Source: Phytophthora hibernalis (Eukaryota > Oomycota > Peronosporomycetes > Peronosporales > Peronosporaceae). Taken from it: 64,000 nucleotides of DNA. Every line of letters begins with the position of its first letter. Position 1 is the first letter of the stretch. The translations under genes and the position numbers were made by a program. This document shows positions 32,375-44,499 of the stretch, piece by piece. The notes under the pieces were generated by a model that had not been told where the DNA came from, made no database searches, and saw only the letters and a program-made list of their open reading frames with translations. Location: assembly GCA_012656075.1 (NCBI GenBank), contig JAAKBF010000233.1, positions 186,001 through 250,000 of the forward strand, given 5' to 3'.

Positions 32375-35300
32375 GTGTCGATGCAGGACAGAAACACATC
32401 ACGACGGATGTTGCGAACCGACACCGCGCCTGTGCAGCAGCAGCTGGATGGGAATCTCCGCAGCGCCCAAAACCAGAGGATTGACCGCCTAGAAACGAGG
32501 CTGGACGAGACTCATGACGACTTAAGAGCGTTTAGCTCGAACATCAACCTGACGATCAACAATATGAGCACGTCACTCAGCGCAGACATCGCGGCGTTAA
32601 ATCAGACCGTAGCTGGACTGGTGCAAGGGATGACGAACATGGTGGACGGGTTCAACCGCGTGCAGCAAGTCGCTCAAGACGCACAACGCTTAGCACAAAC
32701 GGCGACACAGTCACGCCCACCACCTCAGTCGACACTGCCACACCAGACAGCGACCCCTGCGTTCACTTCCGATCCGAGTGTTGCTCCGAGCAGAAGTGCA
32801 GTGCCGATGAATACCTCAGGAAGTACGATGCCATCAGCTAGTGATGCAGGGCGTCGTGTAAACAGTCCCTTGGGATTGAACTTGCGGAAAATGGAAGTCA
32901 AGCCACCAGTATTTGTGGGGACATCGCTGGAATTAAGTTGAACAGCTTTCTTTTTCAGTTTTAGTCGTACTTTCACCAAAAGGGTACGATCTGCTGCAAC
33001 ATGATGACATGCTGGCATTAGAGTTAAACCAGTGCGTGCAAAATAATGGTACGAGAGGTACATGACTGATTCTACAACAACCAAGTTATGGAACGCTACT
33101 GGGCTACAACAACCAAGTTATGGAGCGCCATGAAGTTGGAGATGCAGATTGAGTTTATGGAGCCAAACTTCGAGGAGAAGATTCGGAACAAGTTGCTCTC
33201 CATCAAGCAGACTGGAGGCTACGACGGCTATGTTGGCAAGTTTCGAGAGTTGAATCACATAGTCCAGGTCGGCCAACTCACAGCAATGAATTTCGGACAT
33301 GGAAATGAAGCGTGAAATTTTGCGCAAGAAGCCAAGGACTTGAATTCAGCGGTCCAGGAAGGGTACATTGAGTGGGAACTCAAAGAAAACCCAACAACAA
33401 GCAAAATCAGAGTAAGCCGAAGGGCAAGAACGGGGCAACACAGCGGCTGCAACCTCGCAGTCTAGCCCGACTCCTCTGGCAGCTCGAAAATCGGGAAATG
33501 GTGGGCATCCAGGAAATAACACGGGGAAAGCTGATAAAAACTGCAGCTTCTGTGGCCGTGGACCTCACCAACCAGAAGATTGCTGGTTCAAGTATCCTGA
33601 TAAACGACCAAAACCGAACAACATGAACAAGAAAATCCTTGTAATGCTGGAGAAAATGGTGGTCGCCGGAAATGAACCGAATGACAGCGAGCAGTTAAAC
33701 GAGTAAGTCCGTTCAATGTTGAGCGATTGAACGGACATACCCGAAAGATCAGCCGCCTGAAGAGTCTGTGTGATGACTGTGTCAGTTCTGGGAAGCCAGG
33801 GGGCAAACCAGTGATGCGGAAATTCGTGAGTGATGATGGCAATCAACAAAATGACCAGAAAAATGATTCAGTGCATGTTCAACAACAAAATACCAAGAAA
33901 CATGAGAGAACGCTGTTCATGGCTATACAAAACGAAGTGGAGAACACGGAGTTTTTCGATGACGGTAGTTTCGAGGCAAAAGTAAGTTCTTCTAGCTGTC
34001 TGCCTCGGGACTACTACTGTTTATTGCATACAAACAGCACGGTGCAGTGCACCCGCGACGATTTGGTCCTGACAAACTCAAATTTTATCGACAGTGGAGC
34101 TACAATCAACGCTGTGAGTCCTGAGTTTTGTCAACGAGCTGGATTGGTTAGCAGAATAAAGGACCATGGAGTAAACATGCCGATCACGTTTGCGAACAAG
34201 CAAGAAATGGAAGTTCCAAAACGAACCGTGCGGTTGCATTTGTACATTGATTATTTCCCCCGTACATTGAAGACTTCTTGGTGCTTCCTGTCCCTGAAAA
34301 CCAGTATATTTTGCTCGGCATGCCCTAGTTAAAGGCAGCAAACCCTGATATCGACTGGTTTGAAGAAACAGTGAAACCTTGCCAGGAATCAGGAGGAAGC
34401 CAACGACAAAAAGGTAAAAAAAGTCCAAGAAGAAAAGATGAAACAGCGAACGACAACTATACCTTCGAAGCCCCACTGCGAGTAGGAGGTCAGCGTTTTT
34501 CAGTAACTGGTGAAACTAAAAGCTCGTGCAGTAGGTACTTTCAGCACGGATATTTCTCAGTCACGAGTGGTGAAACAAAATACATCACGAGTAAACAGTT
34601 CAAGCGACTTCTTCGCAAGCCGAACGAGCTGGAATGTGTGTTTGTTGTGAGACCGGTGACTGAAAAAGAACAAACTGATTCGGCGAAAGCTTTAACGGAG
34701 ATCGAAGACTACAAAGATCAGCCTGTCTACCCAGTCTTGGAGCGTCATAAAGAAGTTTTTAGGCAGAAGCTGCCGAGGCAGTTGCCACCCAAGAGCCATG
34801 GCGTTCACAAAATGGAAGTGGACACGATGGAGCCGATTTTTCGACAACAGTGGCGCCAATCCCTGCACAAGAACACGAAATACGTGCTTGGGCCGAAGAA
34901 ATGTTAACAGCTGGTTTGATTCAACCTTCATCTTCTCCTCATGGGGACCCACCTTTTGTGTGAAGAAACCTGTGGGTTGGAGAATAGTCCACGACTATCG
35001 AGCAATGAATAATCATACGATTCGACGAACATTGCCGATACCTCGTAAAGACATCATCTACGAGCGAATGCAAGGTGCTTATTGGTACAGCTGCATGGAC
35101 TTGCTTAGCGGATACTACCAGTTTCGAATGGACGACGCTGATATAAAATACACCGCTTTTCAGACAGCGGACGGGTCGTTTGAGTACTTAGTGATTCCGA
35201 TGGGGCTATCAAATGCACCTGCCACTTTCAACGAATGAATCCGTAAGTTGCTTAGCGACTTAGCTGACTTTTGCCTCTCTTATTTCGACGATATTTACGT

Positions 35301-35600
35301 GTTCACACGCGATAGTGAGCTCGCCTCACATCTTGCAGCTCTCGACAAAGTGCTAAGTCGGCTAGAGGAGAACGAGTTCTACGTCAAATTGAGCAAGTGT
35401 GTTTTCTGCTCCGCGGAAATACCTTGTCTTGGAGATTATATCGGGCGAAATGGAGTACGAATTGACCCGAAGAAGGTTGCCGTCCTTCGGGACTGGCCTC
35501 GACCGTCTTCGAAACATGAATTGCAGTCGTTCAGACGGAACTCAGCGACCGATGATCTCGATAGGTTAAGCCAAGAGATGGAAGTTGCTCCCTGGTGAGC
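32375..35600 (+). mobile_element. Decayed Ty3/gypsy retrotransposon, gag to RT
   Basis: A gag frame opens at 32375 (188 aa, helical, Gln-rich). Later frames hold a CCHC knuckle (CSFCGRGPHQPEDC, about 33544-33590), an aspartic protease core (FIDSGATINAVSPEF, about 34085) and reverse transcriptase: RIVHDYRAMNNHTIRRTLPI at about 34980 and the active-site strand YFDD at about 35280. Stops and frame changes separate the blocks, so it is inactive. RNase H and integrase are absent; at about 35535-35585 the sequence passes into a different gypsy fragment. These are fragments of a transposable element with no host function. Confidence 0.85.
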
Positions 35601-37672
35601 GACTGGGATGGTGGTCATCGAGGAAATTCGATCGCCGAGTAAGAATGAGAGCTCTGGTAATGGGAGCTGTGAATGATGAGCGGCAAAAAGTCTTGTTGGA
35701 TACGGGAGCAAACGTGTCGGCTGTGACCGAAGCATTCGCTAGGAAGTTGCGACTGAAGCGAACGACATGAAGATCGATGTCCAAGGAATCGCCAAGTCGA
35801 AGGTGGCGACCACCTCTCGCGCAATCGTTTAAGTTATGCTGGGGTGGGAAGTGGTTTACGAATTCGAGGTGTGGATCATGCCTCATCATGCTGGAGTCGA
35901 CCTGATCTTGGGTACCGACTTCATGATACCAGCCGGTATCAGGCTGGATTTGTACAATTCGATGGCAAAACTGCCCGATGCAGGACGAGCTGTGCGGGTG
36001 TTGCTGACAAACATCACCGCGAACCTGACATGGTGTCCAGCCCACTTTCCAGTAGTTCTATGGATGCCCCACGGATTACTGCCTCGGGATGACGGTTATG
36101 TGCGTGTGAACTCAGCGAAATATCGCGACTGGCAAGTGCTTGCCTACGAGGGCGCTCTCGACAACCGACTCCTAAGGAAAGAGCAACGGCTAAATATGGA
36201 ATGGCTTAGCCGACAGCCTCCCGCTGTCGAAAGGCCACAGTACACGACACCGACGGCTATAAAACCGAGACCCGTCCAACCAGAGGAAGACAACGCTCGT
36301 GAGTCGCTAGAAGTCGACGAGCTCGACGATGATTCGACAGGTGTATCTAACTCAGCGAGCGGAGAAATACCTCAGACGAATACCATGGAGGAGACTCGTC
36401 GAAGCCTGACGACTCGACCATCTCGGAGACCCAAACTGACGATTCTCTAATCGACATAACGGAAAGGGAAAGGAGTGATGGGCAGCAGCTGCCATGGGAC
36501 CAGCAAGACTCGGCGATAGCCACTGTCGAAAGCGAAGGGCATCAGAGAAGATGCTTCACCAAAATGGAAAGGGGTGACCAGTGGGACCCCGGCGAACGAC
36601 AGTCAGATCGACATACTCGTAGGCTCCGGAAGCCAAGACTCGTCGAATCGGGAGAATTGGAGATATTAGATACTCCATTGAGCCCCAACCCAACTGAAGA
36701 CCTTCGGTTGCGGTTCCTCGCGGCCGCTGATGAACTGGAGATGCACCTCTCGACGGCTGACGTCGTTCTTGAAGACGGGTCAGAACTCGCTGAGTTTGAA
36801 CACTCGTCGAGCGATGAGAGTCTTACAGATTACGCTCATGAGCTCGCCTTTTGCCTGACCTGACGGAACTGTCATCAACGAAGCTAGACTACGAAGGCGA
36901 CAACGTTATATCTCCAGCGCACGATGTCCGACAGCAAAGAAGCTTGTCGAAACCTTGAAATGGCATGAAAATATCATGATCTCGAGTGGAAATGCGCTTC
37001 CACCACCGGCATACGGTGTGGTCTGCGATATCGACGTCCAAGGGCTCGAACCCATTAAGCAAAGAGCTCGGCTAGTGCCATGAAGAACTTGAGCAAACTT
37101 TATGAGCTTTTGAAAGCATTGCTTCAGGCAGGACTCGTGCCATTTTGGAAGAGCCCTTGGGCCTCGCCAATCGTGATTGTCCTGAAAAAGAACGGTGTCG
37201 ACATTAGGCTTTGCATCGGCTACAAGCTGGTAAACGCAACATGGCATACGTAATGCCACTGGTCGACGACTTGCTGACGGAACTCGAGAGCTACCTTTGG
37301 GTCTGTTCCCTTGACGCTACTAGTGGATTCTGGGCCGTAATGATGACTCGACGAGCTCGCGAAATTTCAGCTTTTGTGTGTGCTCTCGGGCACTTCGAGT
37401 GGTTGCGCATGTCGTTTGGGCTTAAAAATGCGCCCATGATTTATCAGCGACTCATCGACAACGCTCTTTGGGGCAACGTGCAACTGAGTGGTGGCTGGGC
37501 TACTTTCGCCGAGAAGATGCGGCTCGCTGAGACTGTAGCACTTGCTCAGCGCAAGAAACGACCATCCCGGCTAACGCAAGGGGCCGATTCGATGAGTCTA
37601 AGCACAAAATTGGAAGCCGACTACCGATCTCTCGATGAGTCTGACCCACTGCAAGAGCTCATCAACAGGTGA
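35585..37672 (+). mobile_element. Second Ty3/gypsy fragment, protease and RT
   Basis: It starts inside a protease region (LLDTGANVSAVTEAFARKL), continues with GVDLILGTDFMIPAGIRLD and an acidic spacer, and then RT pieces at 37140-37500 including MPLVDDLLTELES and GLKNAPMIYQRLIDNALWG. The same order and similar wording occur in the element at 51.9-60.6 kb, so both belong to one family. The catalytic YIDD box region, RNase H and integrase are missing. Confidence 0.8.
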
Positions 37673-37919
37673 TTGTGATACCAAGACGCCTTTAGAGCGA
37701 CGTACCACTCCGAATGTCCTATCTCCGGCCCACGCGCCGACCATCGCAGACCTCCGCTTCGCTACGGTTGCAAACGGTTTCTCTAAGGCCTCTTTGAACA
37801 TAAAAGGGTTTCCAATTCCACGGCTTGTCATATTCAAGACTGGCAGCAGTTGTTAAGCATAAAGAAATACCAGACTGCATGTTACAGGGACTACTTTTCA
37901 TTTTGTTTGTACCAGTTGG

Positions 37920-38175
37920 AGCATGTACACAGTGTACACTAGGCATACGTTCTCGGAGCATCTCCTGCGCTTGCTTCGCAGCCGCCGCATCTGCTTGGTT
38001 CACTCCGAGGCACCAGTGGTTGGCCAACCTTCACGCAACATACATCTGAGCTATTCGGCTAATAGATTCTCGCACTTGTCTGAGGTGGACGACACAGACA
38101 ACACACAGGTTATTACATTATACTCTGCAAATAGTGCCGTATTTAAATGTGCATTTTATTTTTCTAAGTAGATAT
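37920..38175. repeat. Dispersed repeat, copy 1
   Basis: This stretch shares order and wording with 41510-41850: ACGTTCTCGG, then TCGCCTGCGC-like, CTTCGCAGCCG, CGCAACATACATCT, GCTAATAGATTCTCGCACTT and GGACGACAC. The other copy has an extra 90 bp in its middle. Family unknown; both copies carry a short plus frame with RSRxIxCACFxAAxSA. Confidence 0.8.
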
Positions 38176-38344
38176 ATAGTTTCCAAAAGTTGCCCTGAAG
38201 GCTAGAGTTTTTCCCTTGATATTTTGTAAAGAGGAAAGGCATGTTTTACTTCTTATATTTGCCTTCTATCCCAGTTTTTTCGAAACAACTCCCATCTTAT
38301 CGTCTATGTATTCGACTGAATATCAGAGCTTGCGCGACTTTGTT

Positions 38345-38432
38345 TAAGATTCAGTCTAGTGGTACAAACCAAGAACCAAACAGGGTCGGCGTAAGGCCGA
38401 GTTCAAACCGCGTGCCACCGCGCCGTGCCTGA
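38345..38432 (+). repeat. Possible tRNA-derived SINE head
   Basis: AGTCTAGTGGT (38353-38363) resembles a pol III box A and GAGTTCAAACC (38399-38409) a box B, 46 bp apart, as in tRNA-headed SINEs. No poly-A tail or full cloverleaf was drawn with confidence. Confidence 0.3.
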
Positions 38433-38799
38433 CACATGGCTAGGATCAAGTGTTGTAAGGTACCACGGTTAGGAAAGAAATGTTGCGTCCTTACGAACTA
38501 CATAACCACTTCAAGTGCACATGCATCGCATGAATGGCTGTGGTTGACTACGACCACGTGCTGCTGTACGTACCTACAATGTGTGTAGCTTTACTGGTTT
38601 AGATCACTTCTCGATTTCCTCTTAAACACTCACTGTTCACGCGCACAAAATAAAGCCCAAAGCCCTGGCAGCAGCGGAATTCACGCCAGATGCCTCTCGG
38701 ATACACTGCCCTGTACAGCTGGCACAGATGCCACTCCAGCCGTGTCAGCTAACCGGACGGTCAAGGAGACGGGCTCAACACCTCCTCCAGCATCAGATT

Positions 38800-39720
38800 A
38801 CTACTCCATGTGGGCTGTGGAACAGCTTCGCAAGGAATGTACGAGTCGGGAGCTCCGATTGAGTCAAAAGACTCCTACCCCGAATGCATGAAGCACCTGA
38901 TGGAGTTTGATGTTGTTAACCTGAGGGTAACTGGCAATGTATTGGGCCCTGCTGCTGCGAATTCCTCACTCGCACTACAAACAAAGCACTGCGTTTTTCG
39001 GTTGTAGAACATTTTGGTTACGTACTTCTTTGCGACGCGCTTCGAAGACATTGGAAATACACCGACTCGACGGCAGCTGGGTGTAGGTGACGTTAATGTG
39101 CAGTCTTCATTTTGGCGCGACTTCGTTTCTGAGTTCAATACCAACGGGGCCGACTACAACCAATTGTTATCAGCTAATGCTCGTTTTTGCAATTGTCGAC
39201 ACCTCCGTAATTGTTATCCACGACGTGACCATGTTGTACGACAGTGAAAAGCAGTAAATGGGAAGTACTTGCAGACAATGGCGCGCTTCGCCAAGTCCGG
39301 CGAGCATGGTGATGATTTCTACGGGTTTTATGGTGATCTCTCGACGATTTCTACCTACGCGAATGCTTAGAAGGTAAAGGCGATACACAATCAAATCCAA
39401 ATGGAAGATTTGACGTCGCCATTTCGCAGCCCTAAAACGCAGCAAAATGTTTCGTTAAACATGTAAATGACTTAAGTTTGTATGCGATAATATACACAAG
39501 TGGATCACGAAAGGGTGAATATGTGGGCGAAAAGCGAGCCGGTAACGCCGTTGCAGATCAGCTTGTCGTTGTACTGCGAGAAACTCTGTGAGATGGAGAT
39601 TGCATTCGCGAGGGAATAAGAAGCAGTACTGCAGCAGTATCAACAAACAGGGAGACACATGATCGAGGAAAAGCAAATGCAAAATGGGTTATTTCATTTG
39701 CAAAACGTGTGTTCAATCGG
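38800..39720 (+). pseudogene. Decayed SAP-like repeat-family ORF
   Basis: The plus frame at 38800-38915 reads YYSMWAVEQLRKECTSREL, with a SAP-like helix pair. Later pieces (FWRDFVSEFNTNGADYNQLL at 39110, ARFAKSGEHGDDFYGFYGDL at 39280) resemble a protein family present in many copies in Phytophthora genomes, usually carried by transposable elements. Several stops and frame changes are present. Family assignment is from memory of its style, so moderate. Confidence 0.5.
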
Positions 39721-39889
39721 TTTTAAGCGTTGTCAAAGTAAACTTGGACAAGTCTTTAACTTGAAGTATTCATTTGCTCAGTAGCTGTACGTCGAACGTT
39801 GTATACTGGACGTAATTGGTTCTTACTGCAAAGTTTGTACATGATTGTACTCTGAACGAGCTCTGTCTCCACAGTTGGCTCGACATTAA

Positions 39890-41080
39890 TTTGCGTGGAA
39901 CGATACAAACGTCAGTACACAGAGAGATCACTCGAAGTATCGCCCCCATTCTGCTCAGCTAGACCGCTTGGTTCCTCCAACTGTGCAATAGCCGCCACCA
40001 TGTCTTCATCAGAATCGACGTCAGCTCTATCCTGCTCTGATAACAGCTGGTCGATACACCAATTATGGAGAATACAAGCTACACACACCACCTTTTTGAC
40101 GTTTTCATACGGACTTTCAACGGTTGCTTCAGCACACGCCACTTGTTCACCAAGCGACCGAACGCCATTTCCACTCGAGTACGTAATTTGCTGAGATGAA
40201 AGTTGAAGCTATCGTGACCGGGGGTTGTCTGGGTTTGGTAAACGGAGTCAGCAACTTGTTATTGCTGCTGTAAGCATTGTCGCCGACCAGATAAAGACCC
40301 ATCGGCAACGTCTCTGCGATTGCAGACAAGTTCCATTTCTCGTAGGCGAGCGCATCACCCATACCCCCAGGGCATTTACACGAAATAGCCGTAAAACGGC
40401 AGTGGTGGTCGACGCATGCCTGTACATTCACACCGTAGCATTGGTAATGAATGATCTGGAAAAAGACGTTGCCCTCTTTACTTCACTTGACGTGGTACTT
40501 GTACTACACATATCCACCCATCAATAGCACCAGCACACCCCGTCAAAGCACGGTCAGAGCTCAGACGAGCAAACTCCTCGGCGGCAGAATTGCGCAGCTC
40601 GTGGTCAGCAACAGGAAAGCGTAGCTGTAGTTTGTCGTGTGCTTGAATAGCATACATCACTGCGTGAATACTGTTGTAGAAAGCTGTTTTGTTCGCTCCA
40701 GACAGCACCCGTACGGGGTGATATAAATAGCCAGTGATCCATGCAACACACATTTGCACCTTATTAACTAGTGAAATGGGGGAATTCCAGTACGGCGACG
40801 TGATTGAGCTTCATCGACTTGTAGACTCGGCGCTAGAAGTGCCGCCAGTTTCTCGAAGGCGCGAAAGAGCATGCGGTAGTACTGCCGAAACTGCCCTTCG
40901 TTAAGTAGAAGCTGCGAGTGGTGCTTCCAGTTGAAACACTGTCTCTCCAGGTATTTATTCCGCTCCTCTTCGCACGGAACATAAAGAAGGCAACCACGGT
41001 GTTAGTAGTATTCATTTCTGTCCTGGAGAGCGAGTAGAGCATGGTCTGGGTGCTGGAGCAAGGCATACTCGTTGTTTTGG
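39890..41080 (-). pseudogene. Decayed PIF/Harbinger-type transposase
   Basis: Minus-strand pieces in order: an N-terminal helix block around FRQYYRMLFRAFEKLAALL (41000-40830), HELRNSAAEEFARLS then TGCAGAIDGW with the first Asp (about 40520), FTAISCKCPGGMGDA, GLYLVGDNAYSS with the second Asp (about 40280), and RVEMAFGRLVNKWRVLK with the Glu (about 40160), then VACILHNWCIDQL. This is the Harbinger DDE layout. Frame changes and stops interrupt it. Its nuclease is dead unless errors explain all breaks. Confidence 0.82.
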
Positions 41081-42080
41081 CCGAAGCTGTATGTATGAAT
41101 AACCGTCAGGTGGAGCGGCAAATTCAAAAGTGAGTGCCGTCCTCAGCTCTTCATTTGGTTGGGTTCTCTTTTCCTTGGTTGCCACTCAAACATCTCTTAA
41201 GTCAGTATACTTATAGTAATACCAAGTTCTGACCAATTGGCATCTGTTTCTAACTAGGATTAGAAACTAGATCTGTTTACCAAGAGTTGGTACTTAACCT
41301 TAACTACAATATTGAAGCAAGATGACATCCGTGTTCAAGGCGACTTCAAAGTTTAAACGATGCAGAAAAAGACTCAGAATCATACATAACCTCCACAAAT
41401 ACATAGTCGAGCGTTGCACGAAGAAGCTCTAAAATTCAGGCAAGAATACAGAGACGGCAAGAAAGGGTATAATAACAGGAACCCCAGTAAATATTATTTG
41501 TTTCTCATTTAATGTGCACGGAGTACGCTATACGCGTACGTTCTCGGCGCATCGCCTGCGCCTGCTTCGTAGCCGCAGTATCGGCTTGTACCGCGAAACC
41601 GCGAATATATGAACTTGGGCAGATAAATGCACATGAATTTGCACTGTCAAGTTGCTGTCGCGTGCTTTATGATGACAAGAAGGCGGCAAACCTTCGCGCA
41701 ACATACATCTCAGCTAATTAGCTAATAGATTCTCGCACTTAGCGGAGATGGACGACACCAACACGCAGGTAATTTATTAGTTTCTACAGGACATTATATT
41801 CTGGAAATAATACCGAAAACGCATATTTTAGCATCTGTGAAGGTAGACAATCGATAACATGGCTGCGGACGACAGAACTCGAGAAGGAGTAAGACGGTAG
41901 GTGGTCTTACCCCGCACAAAGCGCTTAAGCACAGTAGTTAAATACTGCACACATTGAGCGTTATATTCGTTTTGAGTGCCTAGGTATTGTACTACGAACA
42001 AATTATACAACTTAGAAGAACGACAGGTTGGGTGGCTACCTTCAACTAGAAATATGGGTCTGCTCCATTCAACTTGTAAT
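41081..42080. other. Repeat-rich spacer
   Basis: No gene. It contains copy 2 of the dispersed repeat (listed separately). The AT-rich part at 41180-41480 shows no feature I can name. Confidence 0.4.
41510..41850. repeat. Dispersed repeat, copy 2
   Basis: Diverged second copy of the repeat at 37920-38175, same orientation, longer by about 90 bp in the centre. Confidence 0.8.
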
Positions 42081-42150
42081 GTGCTGACTGCTCAACCGGT
42101 TACGGCATGGATTGGCGTACGGTTGGTCCATGGTTCGATCCCGATCGTTT
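42081..42150 (+). repeat. tRNA-like sequence, probable SINE head
   Basis: A box A-like TGCTCAACCGG (42089-42099) and a perfect box B GGTTCGATCCC (42132-42142) lie 43 bp apart, with a D-arm-like and an anticodon-arm-like segment between (TGGATT...GGTCCA). The acceptor ends do not pair, so it is not a working tRNA gene. tRNA-headed SINEs are known from Phytophthora infestans. Confidence 0.4.
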
Positions 42151-42303
42151 CAATTGAGAGCCCAATATGGGAAGAGGGTTGTCGCGAGTAAAAATCCCGT
42201 TAATGCTCCGCACACAAAAGGTTTGTTAAAGCTTGTCAATTTCATGGAGGAAATCAGAAACTAACATTGTTTTTTTATCGATCATAGATTTACTTTATCC
42301 TGC

Positions 42304-43985
42304 CTATACGAGGTACCCATCGACCTGAACAGCAAAGTACCCGCCACCTCGTACTAGAAACACATACTTCTTTGCATTTTCTGCTGTGTACATGAAACTC
42401 GACGTCAGGCGAGACTGGTCATCGACTCTTTGGAGACTGATGTTCCATCCGTGCATCTTCGACGCGGCATCGATCTCGAGCTCAGCTGGGTCCGCATTTC
42501 CATCTCTGATAGATGCGAGGTAATCTTCATCAAGACGCCCATCCAGGTCGTTCAATGTAGCCATGTAATTCATTAGGACGGATGCGTACTCGTGAGGTAG
42601 CATATCAGAGCCGTAGGAAAGACAACAGAAGAGGCTGATTCTCTCCTTTTCCGGGATGTACCAGTCTGGAGCAGACACGAGTACCAGCTCTCGCTCGGTT
42701 TCTTCCGTAACAAGCTGCTTGTACGAATCATGCCACTTCCTCATGTCGAAGTCGGGGCTTAGAAAATCTTTCAGCGGGGCGTGTAGTTTATCTACCTCAA
42801 AGTTTTCTTTGGCTACCGAGCCACAAAGATAGAATGCCTTCTTGAAATCGGCGGCCGATTTGGATCCCACCCAATCTAGGGTTCACTGGATCACAGTGCC
42901 GTAATGGGAACCTTGGGGTTGCACGCCTTGGTCTGGAGGCTCTTGTCTTGGAGGGCCAAGCTAATATACTCATCGCACTTTGACCGATAAAATTCCTGGT
43001 AGCTCCTGTTAACAGCGACGTCCAGTGGCTGCAGCAGGTTGGTGTGGATGGGTGGGACCAAGAGAACAAAGACGTTGTAGCGTTCAAGTCGCTTCGAGTC
43101 CGCCATCTTTACGTGACAACCGTAGGAATCAATCAGATAGAAGATGGGCTCCCGGATGAGCTGCGTCTCCTTCCTGTCCCCGACCACTGTCTGATCATGC
43201 GCCGGGAGGAAGGTCGTCACTCCACATGCTAGTCTTGTTGACATCCACAAGGACACCAGCAGGACACCTGTGTTTGTTCTTGAGCTTGGGGAAGAGCAGG
43301 TGTGGCGTCAGAAATTTCCCTCCGCAGTGATAGTAAACGTGGCCGTGAAACGATTGTAGCTTGAACCACATTTTCGCAGCAGCACTCCCGAGAACCGCGG
43401 GTAGTTATTGCCGATTTTGACTCCGTCTCGAAGTAGCGAGTGGCCTGGTCCATATTGATTATGTTTTTGGCTTGATTCCATGCTTGCTGGGCTTGCTGGA
43501 TAAAACGCTGGCAAACACCAGGTGCATCAGCTGGTAGAGTTCGGCTAGTTGTCTGTGTGCGTGACACCAAGTTCCGACGCCTCTTAAACCTCGCTAATCA
43601 ACCCGACGAGGCCTCGAAGCCGGTTGCATTGCCGCCGTGAAGTTCGCGGTAGCTGTTGATCGCACGCAGCCGAATATACGAGTCGTGTACACGCTGGCCT
43701 TTGCTGTTCCGGTGGGTGACCCACTCTTAAAGCAGCTCTTCCATTTCACTGTGGTCTGGTCGTCGCCCACCGCCGTTGAGTCGTCGGACCGTTCGTGTGG
43801 TAATCTGGCGATCGCGCGAATCGTTTTGGTTCAACTCTTTTCGCCCACCAACCTCGGATGGTGCAATTTGAAACACGATGTTGACGACCAAGAGCATGAA
43901 AGCCCTTTCCTTGAACACCGGGCTCATATTCGTCCAGAATGGAGAGCTTCTCCGTTATGTTGAAGCTGCGATGTGAGCTGGGCAT
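42304..43985 (-). pseudogene. Decayed pogo-type (CENP-B/Jerky) transposase
   Basis: Read on the minus strand: a helix-turn-helix (FNITEKLSILDEYEPG then HRVSNCTIRGWWAKRV, 43970-43840), a DDE domain with NMDQATRYFET (first Asp, about 43465), YLIDSYGCHVKM (second Asp, about 43130) and TNLLQPLDVAVNRSYQEF (about 43030), and a 188-aa C-terminal open frame (42304-42870). That order is typical of pogo/Tigger-like elements. Stops and frame shifts occur near 43700, 43250 and 42880. The last ORF may be a lineage-specific tail; I do not recognise a domain in it. Confidence 0.82.
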
Positions 43986-44395
43986 CGTGCGCTGGAAGTA
44001 GGAATTACGCTTCTGGTGGAGGTTTCGCTGGTTACGAGTGTTTTTAAAAATGAGCTTATGAGTACTTACAATGTCTCTGGCTAGAGACGAATGGTTGGAC
44101 GGTACCTGGTCTATCCATTTGATAGAGTCAATCTAGCAGCATTGGTTCAGAGGTCTTTTGTAGAACCCTTCCCTCCGTGGATGTTCTTCTATTCCAATAC
44201 GCGTTGTGATCGGGGCTCTATATTGATTTTGAGCACATCCATTTTTTGTTACGCCTAGGTGCTTTGTGCGGGTAAGACGGTACCGGTAACTCTGAAATAA
44301 ATTTCAGAGGATTAAGTTTCGGTAGACTCGTTTTGTACGAGCCATTATTTATTAACATGTTATTGTGACTTTCATTCGAATTTGTGAGAACAGCC
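43986..44395. other. Spacer left of the Tc1-type element
   Basis: No gene seen. A short minus ORF (44218-44475) overlaps the palindromic promoter block and is not supported. Confidence 0.4.
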
Positions 44396-44403
44396 TGAAT
44401 CGA

Positions 44404-44435
44404 ATCGATTTCGCGAATCGATTTCAAATCGATTC
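44404..44435. promoter_or_regulatory. Triple AATCGATT palindrome block
   Basis: The palindrome AATCGATT occurs three times at 44404-44411, 44417-44424 and 44428-44435, followed by a CCAATCAGA at 44450. It sits about 65 bp upstream of the Tc1-type transposase start and could be an operator or a subterminal transposase-binding block. Confidence 0.4.
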
Positions 44436-44499
44436 GTCCGATATTCAGCCAATCAGAAATCACCAATTGACTCACAACTCAGACAAGCAACCAACGACG

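Noticed and set aside
42081..42150. A working tRNA gene
   Set aside because: Box B is perfect but acceptor strands do not pair and box A is one base short.
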